Of a DNA stretch of 64,000 nucleotides, positions 23,598 to 32,071 are shown piece by piece (positions within the stretch are counted from its first letter, which is position 1; each line of letters opens with the position of its first letter). Under the pieces are notes generated by a model, which ran no database searches, was not told the DNA's origin, and saw only the letters and a list, made by a program, of their open reading frames with translations. The stretch covers positions 186,001 through 250,000 of the forward strand of contig NZ_QKYK01000001.1 of assembly GCF_003426815.1 (NCBI RefSeq), given 5' to 3'. Source of the stretch: Desertimonas flava (GTDB lineage Bacteria; Actinomycetota; Acidimicrobiia; Acidimicrobiales; Ilumatobacteraceae). The position numbers and the translations under genes are program-made.

Positions 23598-24599
23598 ATG
23601 GGTACTGGCACGATTTCCTCGTGCGCGCTCCTCGCTGCGACGTCGTGTCTCGCGTTCGGAGCGATATCGGTCGAGGCCGGGTCAGACCCCGGCGATGGCG
23701 ATGTCGTGAGGTACGGCTGGGACGGCGACGATGCGTCGTATGACGCTCTGTGGAGCGCGCCGTACGGGCCGGGTGAGGGGACGCGAACGCTTGCTTCCAA
23801 CTCGGTGACCGTCGACGCCACCACGTTCACGACGGCGGCTGACCAATCAGTGTTCGACCACCTGAAGTACATCCGCATCAGCAGCGAAACCTTCGCGACT
23901 CCCGAATCGGGCTCGCTCGAGTTCTCGGTCGACATCACCGCCGACACGAGCGGCACCGACCCGGATCGCGCCATCAGTGGCTGCTACGGAGAATCGCTCA
24001 GCTTCGAGACGACGTCGAGCCCGTGCGACGCTCCATATAGCCATCAGGTGCTCGAGGGCCAGCAGGCGGGCGTGGTTCTGAACATGGTCAGCTTCGCGAC
24101 CGGCCAGCTCTTCGACTGGTTCGTCTCCGACAACCAGGTGTTCGCGTTGATCGAACGTCTGCCGTCGAACGTCACGGGCGCTGGGGAGGTGGGGCTCGAC
24201 TTGGCCTACACCCAGATCGTCAAGGTCGCCGACGTCACGCCAGGGGAGACGCACAACGTCGGCATCCGCTACACGCGCCGTCCGGGCGAGTCGTACGTGG
24301 AGTACCTGCTCGACGGCGAGCTCTTCGTCCGTGTCGACCACGTCGGCATTCCCGTCGACAAGCAAGCGGACGCGCCGTTCGCCGGGTACGCGCCGTCGCT
24401 GGGCGCCGGCGAGGAGTTGGCGGATCAGCTGGACGAGTTCTCGATCGGCCACGGGCTGTTCAGCCTGCTCGACGTGTTCCCCTACCAGCACCCCGAGCGT
24501 CCCGACCTCAGCGTGTCGATCCCGCTGACCGAGCGGCTCTTCGGCCAGGGCGCTGTCGGCACCTGGTCCGACTTCACCGTCACGACCATCACGGATTGA
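23598..24599 (+). CDS. Secreted hypothetical protein (lectin/glucanase-like architecture)
   Basis: 333 residues from ATG 23598 (ATG 23586 four codons upstream is also possible), following GGGAG. A short signal peptide is visible: MGTGTISSCALLAATSCLAF, GAISVEAG. The mature protein is rich in beta-strand patterns, for example SLEFSVDITADTSGT, EVGLDLAYTQIVKVADV, SYVEYLLDGELFVRVDHVGI and the terminal TWSDFTVTTITD. It resembles DUF6081-type exported actinobacterial proteins with a jelly-roll appearance, but I am not sure of the family. No catalytic motif. A hairpin follows its stop directly. Confidence 0.7.
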   Translation: MGTGTISSCALLAATSCLAFGAISVEAGSDPGDGDVVRYGWDGDDASYDALWSAPYGPGEGTRTLASNSVTVDATTFTTAADQSVFDHLKYIRISSETFATPESGSLEFSVDITADTSGTDPDRAISGCYGESLSFETTSSPCDAPYSHQVLEGQQAGVVLNMVSFATGQLFDWFVSDNQVFALIERLPSNVTGAGEVGLDLAYTQIVKVADVTPGETHNVGIRYTRRPGESYVEYLLDGELFVRVDHVGIPVDKQADAPFAGYAPSLGAGEELADQLDEFSIGHGLFSLLDVFPYQHPERPDLSVSIPLTERLFGQGAVGTWSDFTVTTITD

Positions 24600-24619
24600 G
24601 GCCGGCCGGCGAGCCGGCC
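24600..24619 (+). terminator. GC-rich hairpin after secreted protein gene
   Basis: GGCCGGC (24600-24606) and GCCGGCC (24613-24619) form a 7-bp stem with a 6-base loop directly after the TGA at 24597-24599. No T-tract, as is common for actinobacterial terminators. Confidence 0.4.
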
Positions 24620-25394
24620 AACGTTCGGGGTCTCCAAGGATCGTTCCATGTGCCAGCGACCACGAAGGACGCCCTGGTTCATCTCTCGGAGCGGGTGGCC
24701 ACGGAGGTGTCGGCGTGCGACCTCGGGATACCGAACGCCGGTTCAGTTGTTCGATGCGTAGACGGGAACGGCACCGACGCTGGTCATTCGGTACTCGCCC
24801 GCTGACACGTGCCCACAGCCTCTAGGCGCTCCGATCGCCGGCTCAGCGCTCGACCGGCTGGGGCGTTTGGCGCCTGTCATTCGGTACTCGGCCGCAAGAC
24901 GGCGACTCTAGACGCCGGTCTGGTCCGGGCCGAGCACCACGTCTTTTCATGCACATTTGTGAGCGCCGGCAGGCCGCTTCAGCTTACGCCGGACCCGACA
25001 CCGGGCGTGGCGGGGTCGCGGCTCGCCGCCTTCGGTGCGTTGTGCGTCGGGGGAAGCGATCCGGCCCTTGGCACAGCCACGCCCGCTCGCCTGTCGAGAG
25101 CGTCCGCCGATGACTCGAGACCCTCAGGTCTGGTCGTCAGGCTCGGAACCCCGCAGAGCGCAGAGCGCAGGCTCCACTCCTGCCGGGCGGCCAGGGCTTA
25201 GGGCCTGGTCAGAGGCCGGATATCTACCGGATTCCCAAGCGAGGCGGCTGACGCAGCCCGGGACGGGACGGCGCCGCGATGATCCGTCAGCCGGCTCCTC
25301 GAGGCTGGTGCGGCGTGAGCGGCGGACGGTTTGAGTCGGACGTGTTGCGGCAGGACCGATAAGAATGACGGCGGACGCGACGGGAGGAGGTGCG
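24620..25394. other. 775-bp stretch without a supported gene
   Basis: Short open frames exist but none has a ribosome-binding site plus recognisable product. A 15-bp direct repeat, GTCATTCGGTACTCG, occurs at 24783-24797 and 24876-24890. A GCAGAGCGCAGAGCGCAG microrepeat lies near 25154. The DNA looks like eroded island sequence preceding the defence pair; the promoter for the AAA ATPase gene should be near 25330-25380. Confidence 0.4.
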
Positions 25395-26378
25395 ATGGCT
25401 ACGGCAGACCAAGTGAAGGCGTTGGTGCGTAGCCATGCCGCCGGCGACGAGAGTCGCTTCTACTCGGTCGCGTTGCAAGTTGCAGCGCGCGCCGCGCGGA
25501 GCGGACAGAGCAAGTTCGCTCAGGAGCTCCGCGAACTCATCGACGAAGCGAAATCGGCGGCCGGAAGGCCGAGTCGGACAGCGCGGCCGGTGCCGGTGAC
25601 TCAGCCACGCGGTGAACTTGCCGGATTGTTGGCGGTGAGCTATCCCGACCTGCGGCTGTCGGACCTCACCGTCGAGCCGACGGTGCGCGAGCGACTCGAG
25701 CGCGTGCTGACCGAACAGCACCAGGCCGAGCGGCTGCGCGAGCACGGCTTCCGGCCGATGCACCGGCTGTTGCTCGTTGGTTCGCCGGGAACCGGCAAGA
25801 CGATGACCGCGGGCGTGCTGGCAGGCGAGTTGCGACTGCCGCTCTTTCTGATTCGGCTCGAGGTGCTGATCACGAAATTCATGGGCGAGACGGCGGCAAA
25901 GCTCCGAATGGTGTTCGACGCGGTCGAGGCCACCCGCGGCGTCTATCTGTTCGACGAGGTCGACGCTCTGGCGGGTGATCGGTCGTCGGCCAACGACGTG
26001 GGGGAGATTCGGCGGGTGCTCAACTCATTCCTTCAGTTCCTCGACGCAGACGACTCGGCGAGCCTGATCGTGGCAGCGTCGAACCATCCGCAATTGCTCG
26101 ACCGCGCGGTGTTCCGCCGGTTCGACGCTGTTGTCGAGTACCCGCTACCGACACGGGAGATCGCGCGTGAGGTGATCAAACAGCGCCTGTCGACCTTGGG
26201 GACGAAGGGCGTGGTGTGGAAGCAGATCGATGAGGTGACCGCGGGTTTGAGCCATGCCGAGCTGACGCTGGCGTGCGAGCACGCGGCGAAGGAGGCGTTG
26301 TTGTCGGGGCTCGATCGGGTGACGACCGGGATGCTCGTGGCGGCTTTGAGGGGGCGCCGTCACGCCGCTGGCGGGTGA
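25395..26378 (+). CDS. ietA: AAA+ ATPase of an IetAS-like defence pair
   Basis: 327 residues from ATG 25395, chosen for the strong GGGAGGAGG 5 bp upstream. A helical N-terminus (~1-65) precedes a single AAA+ module: Walker A GSPGTGKT at 129-136, Walker B YLFDEVD at 184-190, sensor-1 VAASNH near 227-231 and paired arginines at 241-242. ITKFMGETAAKLRMVF resembles the pore-loop region of FtsH/Cdc48-like ATPases. The subtilase gene starts 15 bp downstream. A COG0464 ATPase followed by an S8 protease is the ietA-ietS arrangement known from plasmid incompatibility and anti-phage defence; the assignment rests on this pairing. Confidence 0.8.
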   Translation: MATADQVKALVRSHAAGDESRFYSVALQVAARAARSGQSKFAQELRELIDEAKSAAGRPSRTARPVPVTQPRGELAGLLAVSYPDLRLSDLTVEPTVRERLERVLTEQHQAERLREHGFRPMHRLLLVGSPGTGKTMTAGVLAGELRLPLFLIRLEVLITKFMGETAAKLRMVFDAVEATRGVYLFDEVDALAGDRSSANDVGEIRRVLNSFLQFLDADDSASLIVAASNHPQLLDRAVFRRFDAVVEYPLPTREIAREVIKQRLSTLGTKGVVWKQIDEVTAGLSHAELTLACEHAAKEALLSGLDRVTTGMLVAALRGRRHAAGG

Positions 26379-26393
26379 GTCCTTCCATCGTTC

Positions 26394-28922
26394 ATGGCGC
26401 CGCGCAACCGCCCTCATATCGTCGTTGCTCGGCGGCCCGAGACCGACCCGTACACGTCACACGTCTCGGGCCGCGATTCGCCGCGTCCGGCAGCGCCGAT
26501 CGACCGTCTTAGGCACGGGAACGCGCTCGCGCGTGCTGCAGAGTCGGCGCTCGGCGAGGGCCAGATGCGTCGACGCCAGACCAGCGAGGTTTTGGGCATG
26601 ACACCGGCGAGCGACGGCGTGTACGTGGTGTTCGACAGCGTTCCCGGCTTCGACCTCGTCCTCACGACACTCGATCCGCAGATAGCCGGCGACCAACCCG
26701 AGTTGGTCGCAGTCCAGCGAGTGGTAGTCGGCGGCGAAGCTGTTGAGCGAGCAACCGTGTTCGTTCCGGACGGCAAGATCGGCTACTTCGTCAAGCGGTT
26801 CGAGGAGTACGCCTCGGAGAACACGCCGACTGGCGCACCTAAGCATGCCAACTTCGTCGACCGTGTCGCGTCCGTGCGCTTGGCGACGATCGAGGCCCTC
26901 TGGACCGACGACCCAAACGATTTCCCCGCCGACGACGCGTTCCTGTGGTGGGAGCTGTGGCTCCGCCACCGCGACGGCGGGGAGCTCGATCGGCTCGCCG
27001 CCCTGAGCGAACGACTCGGCGTCCGGCTCGGCGAGCGGCATCTCGTCTTCGACGACCGCGCCATCGTGCTCGCGTGGGCGACAGCCACGCAGCTTGGCTC
27101 GGCGATCGACCTATTGGACGACCTCGCGGAGGTTCGCCGTGCTCGTCTTACCGCCGAGTTCTTCACCGCGGCTGAGCCGGCCGAGCAAGTCGAATGGGTC
27201 ACCGATCTCGCAGACCGCACCGAACCCGCCGGCGACGGCGCACCAGCAGTGTGCGTGCTCGACACCGGCGTCAATCGCGGGCACCCATTGCTCAGCGCCT
27301 CACTCGACTCTGATGACACGCACGCATGCGAACCGAGTTGGGGGGCCACGGATCACGACGGTCACGGCACCGGCCAGGCCGGCCTCGCGCTTTATGGTGA
27401 CCTGCTCGCCGCGCTCGAGACACCCGGTGCTGTGCGCCTGCGTCATCGCCTGGAATCGGTGAAGCTGCTGCCGCCACCGCCGCGGGCGAACGACCCCGAC
27501 CTGTACGGGGCGGTGACGGCCGACGCCGTGCATCGAGTCGAGATTCAGGCACCGCTGAGGCGCCGCTCCTTCTCAATGGCGATCACGGCGGACACGAACG
27601 GCCTGGGTGGCACACCGACATCCTGGTCCGCTTCGCTCGACGCACTTGCGGTCGGCCGAGCATTCGAGACGACCAACGGCGAACTGCAGTACCTCGACGA
27701 ATCCAGTATGGATGACCACCGCCTGTTCCTGGTCTCAGCCGGCAACATCCGCGAGTTCGACGGCGACGAAGGGCACCTTGACCGCAGCGACCTCGAACCG
27801 ATCGAGGACCCGGCGCAATCATGGAACGCGTTGACAGTTGGCGCGTACACCGAACTCGTTGATGTCGGCGCCTCTGGCGCGGACTTCGACGATTGGACGC
27901 CGACGGCAGCGGCGGGCGAGTTGTCGCCCTACAGCCGAACCTCCGTGACCTTCCCGCGCCAGTGGCCAATCAAGCCCGAGATCGTTATGGAAGGCGGCAA
28001 CACCGCCCGCTCACCCGGCGGTGACATCGACTGGCCCGACTCGCTGCAACTCCTCACTGCCCACCACGAGCCCGCACGACGAATGCTGACCACGACCAAC
28101 GCCACCAGCGCGGCCACAGCCCAGGCGAGCCAGCTTGCCGGCGTCATTGCGGCGGAGTACCCGAGCTTTTGGCCAGAGACGATCCGAGCACTTCTTGTGC
28201 ACTCCGCCGAGTGGACTCCGGCGATGAGAGCGCGAATCACCGCGGCGGGTGTGGGTCGACGCGAACGAGAGGCGCTCGTGCGCCGCTACGGGTTCGGCGT
28301 CCCCAGCGAGGAACGCGCGCTTCGTAGCGCCGGAGACGCGCTCACGCTCGTGCTCCAAGACACGATCCACCCGTTCGACGACGGCCGCCTGCGCGAGATG
28401 CACACCCACGATCTTCCATGGCCAACGCAAGCACTCGAAGATCTCGCCGATGCGCCCGTCCGGCTCCGGGTGACGCTGTCGTACTTCATCGAGCCATACC
28501 CGGCCCGTAAGGGCTGGAAGCTCCGCTACCGCTACGCGTCGCACGGCCTCCGGTTCGAGTTGAAGGAACCCAGCGAGACCAACGAGGACTTTCTCAAGAG
28601 GATCAACAAGCGAGCACTCGATGAGGAAGAAGGCCGACCGACAGGCGGCGACACGGCCGGGTGGCTGCTCGGCAGTCAGGCTCGCAGCCGCGGCTCGCTG
28701 CACGCGGACTTCTGGGAAGGCACCGCCATCGAACTGGCGTCGCGGGGCCGCACCGCTGTGTTTCCGGTCACGGGCTGGTGGAAGGAACGACCTGCCCGAG
28801 ACCGAAGCGATCTTGGCGTGAGGTACGCGCTCGTCATCTCGATCGAAACCCCGGTCGAGACCGCCGATCTGTGGACCCCGGTGGCGTCGCAGGTCGGAAT
28901 TCCTACCACCATCGTGACGTGA
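26394..28922 (+). CDS. ietS: Subtilisin-like (S8) protease of an IetAS-like defence pair
   Basis: 842 residues, no signal peptide, so presumably cytoplasmic. The catalytic triad is readable: Asp290 in AVCVLDTGVNRGHP, His324 in DHDGHGTGQAGLA and Ser572 in TTNATSAATAQASQLAG (the Ser motif replaces the usual GTSMA with ATSAA). The oxyanion Asn is N451 in LVSAGNIREF. An ~280-residue N-terminal domain without recognisable homology precedes the protease and ~270 residues of beta-rich sequence follow. Unlike secreted subtilases there is no propeptide-type region. It follows the AAA ATPase by 15 bp and is surely co-expressed. The ATPase probably gates proteolysis in response to invading DNA or phage (inferred). 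Confidence 0.85.
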   Translation: MAPRNRPHIVVARRPETDPYTSHVSGRDSPRPAAPIDRLRHGNALARAAESALGEGQMRRRQTSEVLGMTPASDGVYVVFDSVPGFDLVLTTLDPQIAGDQPELVAVQRVVVGGEAVERATVFVPDGKIGYFVKRFEEYASENTPTGAPKHANFVDRVASVRLATIEALWTDDPNDFPADDAFLWWELWLRHRDGGELDRLAALSERLGVRLGERHLVFDDRAIVLAWATATQLGSAIDLLDDLAEVRRARLTAEFFTAAEPAEQVEWVTDLADRTEPAGDGAPAVCVLDTGVNRGHPLLSASLDSDDTHACEPSWGATDHDGHGTGQAGLALYGDLLAALETPGAVRLRHRLESVKLLPPPPRANDPDLYGAVTADAVHRVEIQAPLRRRSFSMAITADTNGLGGTPTSWSASLDALAVGRAFETTNGELQYLDESSMDDHRLFLVSAGNIREFDGDEGHLDRSDLEPIEDPAQSWNALTVGAYTELVDVGASGADFDDWTPTAAAGELSPYSRTSVTFPRQWPIKPEIVMEGGNTARSPGGDIDWPDSLQLLTAHHEPARRMLTTTNATSAATAQASQLAGVIAAEYPSFWPETIRALLVHSAEWTPAMRARITAAGVGRREREALVRRYGFGVPSEERALRSAGDALTLVLQDTIHPFDDGRLREMHTHDLPWPTQALEDLADAPVRLRVTLSYFIEPYPARKGWKLRYRYASHGLRFELKEPSETNEDFLKRINKRALDEEEGRPTGGDTAGWLLGSQARSRGSLHADFWEGTAIELASRGRTAVFPVTGWWKERPARDRSDLGVRYALVISIETPVETADLWTPVASQVGIPTTIVT

Positions 28923-29151
28923 CATCCCGCGGTGGCCGACGGCACGCTGCGGAGACACCGAACACACACCCAGTGACGCCGAACCGCAATGAACTGGCGC
29001 CCGCCGGGTTGTGTCCAGACCCGGCAGCGAGCCGGCTTGCGGGGCGCCGATGCGTGCTCCGGATCGACAAATGTCGGACAGCCCAAGCGTCTGCCGCCAC
29101 ATGAGAGTTCGCCGATGTGCCTAGCCGAGCGCCAGGCGGCGTCGCCTGGCG

Positions 29152-29454
29152 TCAGCCGTAGTCAGGGAGCGCCGCGGCAGCTGCGGCGAACTTGGCAGCT
29201 ACGTCATCCAGCGACGACTCCGCCGTGTTCAGCCCGGGCTGTGAGGCGAGCATAGGGCAGACGTCGCCAGGATGGCGGGCTCGCCGTGGAGCAGTCGCGG
29301 GTCGGTGTCTGACTGCCTCGCCGATCTCGATCAGTCGGGCGCTGACGGCATCGAAGACCAGCCCATCGTTGAGCGGGCCTCGTTCGAGGTGGGTAGTGAT
29401 GGCCTCGTCCGAGGCGATGATGTCCGTGAAGCGCTCCTCGTCGCGGCGACTCAC
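29152..29454 (-). pseudogene. Degenerate HepT-like HEPN toxin
   Basis: 100 codons. The N-terminal half reads like HepT/DUF86: DEERFTDIIASDEAITTHLE, LVFDAVSARLIEIGEAV. After this the expected LPxxLLxxEPxIPW segment appears only in another frame (DPRLLHGEPAILAT), and the original frame resumes with VCPMLASQPGLNTAESSLDD. There the catalytic Rx4-6H motif (normally MRNxLAHxY) has lost both Arg and His. I interpret this as a toxin decayed by compensating frameshifts and substitutions. The ATG overlaps the antitoxin stop (ATGA). Confidence 0.6.
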
Positions 29455-29969
29455 AGCGAGACTGCTTCGGCGAGGACGCGGTCACGGATGCGCGGTTTGA
29501 GTGTGTCGGCCGGGACGATGTCGACGTCGACGCCGAGCAGTTCGGTGAGTTCTCGGCGAAGTCCTGCGAGGGTGACGAGCCCGACGCCGCTGTCGAGGTC
29601 TACGAGCAGGTCCACGTCGCTGCCTTCGGTGTCGTCACCGCGAGCTGCGCTTCCGAACACGCGGATGTTGTGGGCGCCGCATTTCGACGCGGCGTCGATG
29701 ATCGCTCGCCGTCGTCGACGCAGCCGGCGTCCCATCGGGGTGTCGGGCAACCCCAAGCTCTGGTCGTCGGTGGGTGTGATCTCGAGGACGAGTTGGTGTC
29801 CTGTGGCTTGGATCAGTCGCATAAGGGTGGGGACGGCGGGCTCTCTCCGGCCTGATTCGTAGGCGCTGATGACCGACTGGGCGATTCCCGAGCGGCGTGC
29901 GAGGTCTGTCTGCGACAGCCGGGCGCGACGTCGCGCGTCGCGAAGCACGGCAGCAGCCTCGTGAACCAT
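29451..29969 (-). CDS. XRE HTH-MNT nucleotidyltransferase antitoxin fusion
   Basis: 172 residues from ATG 29969. Residues 5-55 are an XRE-type helix-turn-helix (ARLSQTDLARRSGIAQSVIS, YESGRREPAVPTLMRLIQAT). Residues ~85-172 form a minimal nucleotidyltransferase: RVFGSAARGDDTEGSDVDLL (105-122) contains the GSx10DxD motif. MNT proteins neutralise HEPN toxins, in characterised cases by AMPylation. The HTH would add autoregulation of the operon. The paired HEPN gene immediately downstream appears decayed, so this antitoxin may be an orphan. Confidence 0.85.
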   Translation of the reverse strand: MVHEAAAVLRDARRRARLSQTDLARRSGIAQSVISAYESGRREPAVPTLMRLIQATGHQLVLEITPTDDQSLGLPDTPMGRRLRRRRRAIIDAASKCGAHNIRVFGSAARGDDTEGSDVDLLVDLDSGVGLVTLAGLRRELTELLGVDVDIVPADTLKPRIRDRVLAEAVSL

Positions 29970-30401
29970 CTCGCCGATCCTATAGCGGATCGTCAATGAG
30001 AAAGCGGCCACGACGTTCAGCGCGACCCGGCGACGTTCCTCAAGTCGGCCGACGTTGCACGGCCACCTGGCCCGAACCGTCGACCCGATCTCGAACGGTC
30101 GTACCCGCCGGGTGCCGGAGGCCCCGCCCGTCTTGCAGGTTCCCCGTAGGGGAACCTGCAAAGGTGCCTCGCTCGGAGAAACGGGTCGACCCGAACCCTC
30201 GGAGCCGGCACACCGCGGGTCCGCCAGACGCCAGGCGGCCAGAGTCCACACCGCCGGACACGGCCTCGGACCCGCCACGCCGCAGCCCCTCCCCGCCCGC
30301 CACGGCGACCAAAGAGCGCCTCGCCGTCCCGCCACCGAGCCGGCGACGGGGACGGCGGCAGCGACCGGCGACAGCGCTGGTCGGCGGCGCCGGGGGCCGG
30401 C
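29970..30401. other. 432-bp GC-rich spacer with a strong palindrome
   Basis: I see no gene with adequate support here; open frames on both strands are arginine/proline-rich artefacts of base composition. The one notable element is the palindrome at 30133-30161. The promoter of the XRE-MNT gene should lie just right of 29970, where the AT content rises (TATAGCGGATCGTCAATGAG). Confidence 0.4.
30133..30161. repeat. Perfect 13-bp palindrome with 3-base loop
   Basis: TTGCAGGTTCCCC (30133-30145), GTA, GGGGAACCTGCAA (30149-30161). All 13 pairs match. It lies in the spacer between the XRE-MNT gene and the winged-helix gene. Candidate operator, terminator shared by both strands, or a replication/transfer site. 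Confidence 0.7.
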
Positions 30402-30947
30402 TCATCGCTCGACCTCGACGTCGACCTCGATCTCGGCACCGGCGACGGGCGATACGGCGCCGGGTGAGAGCGGCGACGGCGACGGCCCGGCGGTCAACCC
30501 CGCATGGAGCCGGGCGCCGTAGGGCGACAGGCCGGCGACGGCGGCTTCGTCGAGGCCACGGGCGAACCCTGACAGGCCGATCACGCCGACGCGTTCGCGC
30601 CACACGATCAGACCGTGATGATGGAGGCGACGCAGCGAGCGCAGCACCTTGGCCGGCGGGACCCGCAGCGGCGTGGCCAACGCCGACAGCGACGTCGCAT
30701 GCGTCTTTGGTGTCGCCGTGGCGAGCAGGGCGAGGCGACGGGCGACGGCGACGGCGGTCACGCCGAGCGGTTCGATCCACACCAGCTCGACGTACGGGTC
30801 GAGCAGCGACCAGCGTTGCTCGACGGTGCGCGGCATCGCGATCAGCTGCAGGCGGGTGGTGGGTCGGACCTCGCCGAGGTCGAGCCCGAGGTCGGAGGCG
30901 TCGCTCATGTCGGTGTAAAGCGCCGGTCGAGGCATCGAACGCGACAT
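30402..30947 (-). CDS. Winged-helix-like hypothetical protein downstream of iteron-like repeats
   Basis: 181 residues from ATG 30947 (ATG 30908 alternative). The core reads RWSLLDPYVELVWIEPLGVT, AVAVARRLALLATATP, LSALATPLRVPPAKVLRSLR and RLHHHGLIVWRERVGVIGLS, a pattern of YxELVWxxxLG followed by a winged-helix segment that recurs in actinobacterial hypotheticals. The C-terminus is acidic and low-complexity. Three 35-bp repeats lie 60-255 bp upstream. It may bind them as an initiator or repressor; function not established. Confidence 0.6.
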   Translation of the reverse strand: MSRSMPRPALYTDMSDASDLGLDLGEVRPTTRLQLIAMPRTVEQRWSLLDPYVELVWIEPLGVTAVAVARRLALLATATPKTHATSLSALATPLRVPPAKVLRSLRRLHHHGLIVWRERVGVIGLSGFARGLDEAAVAGLSPYGARLHAGLTAGPSPSPLSPGAVSPVAGAEIEVDVEVER

Positions 30948-31007
30948 CCGAGCAGTGGATCGATGGTCGGCGAAGGGGTCGCCGACCGGTGTGCTTCGGG
31001 GCCCCTG

Positions 31008-31201
31008 GACCCGATCTGGGCGTTGACCTGGGGATTCGGGTCGGCCGGCTCCGGCGCGTGTGCCGTGCCGGCCGGTTGAGGGGTCTGACCCGATCGTGGC
31101 GTCTACCTGGGGGTTCGGGTCATCCGGCCGCCGAGTGTGGCGATGCCGAACGGCGGGAAGGGGCGTGACCCGATCAGGGCGTTGACCTGCGGGTTCGGGT
31201 C
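31008..31201. repeat. Three 35-bp iteron-like direct repeats
   Basis: Copies at 31008-31042, 31087-31121 and 31167-31201, each opening GACCCGATC and closing TTCGGGTC, with a conserved middle (GGCGTTGACCTGGGG). Starts are 79 and 80 bp apart, and the outer 7 bp of each copy are inverted repeats of each other. The spacers (44 and 45 bp) are unrelated in sequence. Arrangement upstream of a winged-helix gene suggests iterons or regulatory binding sites. Confidence 0.75.
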
Positions 31202-31227
31202 GGGCGTGGCGGCGTCGGCTTGTGTCG

Positions 31228-31694
31228 TCAGGCGGCGATCGTGAGGGCTTGGCGGGTGCACCAGGTGAGGACTGGTGGGGTGACGCCGTCTCCGAGGAGG
31301 CGGACCTGGTCACGTTTGGATGGCGTGCTGGTGGGGTCGGGGCCGACGGCTCTTCAGTCGTCGGGGTGGCCCATGGTCTTGCGGATCTCGTCGACGGTGA
31401 GCATGCGGAATCGGACGTCGTTGAGGCGGACGGGGCCGTGGCTGTCGATGGCTGCGAGCGATGTCGTGTCGTGTGCGGTGATCGTGAGGAACGGGTCGCT
31501 GGTCGGGTGGTAGCGGGTGTCAGCAGCGGTGCCGTTGTTCTTGGCGAACATCGCCCCGGCGGGCCAGGTGGCAAGGCCGGGCACCTGTTGCGCGGTCTGG
31601 GTCGGGACCGGCTGGTCGAGCCGTATCGGCACGGTGTGATTGCGGAACGGGACCACGGCGCCGTCGATGGTGTGAATCGCCCTGGGTTGGTTGG
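31228..31694 (-). pseudogene. C-terminal remnant of a cytosine-C5 DNA methyltransferase
   Basis: Reading leftwards from about 31694, one frame gives AIHTIDGAVVPFRNHTVPI, DPFLTITAHDTTSLAAI and RFRMLTVDEIRKTMGHP. This matches the target-recognition and motif IX region of phage-like Dcm enzymes. At 31354 the frame stops; the conserved motif X continues in another frame as KRDQVRLLGDGVTPPVLTWC. The 5' part (PCQ loop, motifs I-VIII) is missing and the break coincides with the left end of the IS3 element. So it is both truncated and frameshifted. Confidence 0.65.
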
Positions 31695-31726
31695 AGGCTC
31701 CTGATCTTGGAAACAAGGATGGAGTC

Positions 31727-32050
31727 ATGCCGATTGAGGGCCCTTCGGGGAAGCCGAACGCGCGTCGTTACGGCGAGGCGGAGAAGGAACGGGCGGTGCG
31801 GGCGGTGCGCCAGTTGCGTAAGGAGCTCGGCAGCGATCACGGGACGGTCAAGCGGGTCGCTGATCAGCTCGGGATCGGTACGGAATCGTTGCGGAACTGG
31901 GTGAACCAGGCCGAGGTGGATGCCGGTGACCGGGCGGGGTTGAGTAGCGATGATGCTGAGCGGATCCGACGGTTGGAGCAGGAGAACCGTGAGCTCAAGC
32001 GGGCGAACGAGATCTTGCGGAAGGCCTCGGCGTATTTCGCCCAGGCGGAG
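31727..32050 (+). pseudogene. IS3 orfA (HTH protein), interrupted near its 3' end
   Basis: 108 codons from ATG 31727: GKPNARRYGEAEKERAVRAV, SDHGTVKRVADQLGIGTESL, RNWVNQAEVD, then a leucine-zipper-like EQENRELKRANEILRKASAY. Transposase_8 type HTH that binds IS3 ends. The natural final codons (LDRP, stop 33524-33526) lie beyond the inserted IS110; now the frame reads 6 foreign codons to a stop at 32068. The DNA-binding part is intact but -1 frameshifting into orfB is abolished. Confidence 0.8.
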
Positions 32051-32071
32051 ACATCCCACCCGAGGTAGTTG

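Noticed and set aside
23129-23974. Plausible-looking minus-strand protein across the tRNA fragment
   Set aside because: The frame reads through the tRNA-Gly remnant (a familiar artefact) and the 5' end of the secreted-protein gene; no integrase signature is visible.
30990-31201. CRISPR array
   Set aside because: Only three repeats, with self-complementary outer ends and 44-45-bp spacers, and no cas genes nearby; iteron or operator interpretation fits better.
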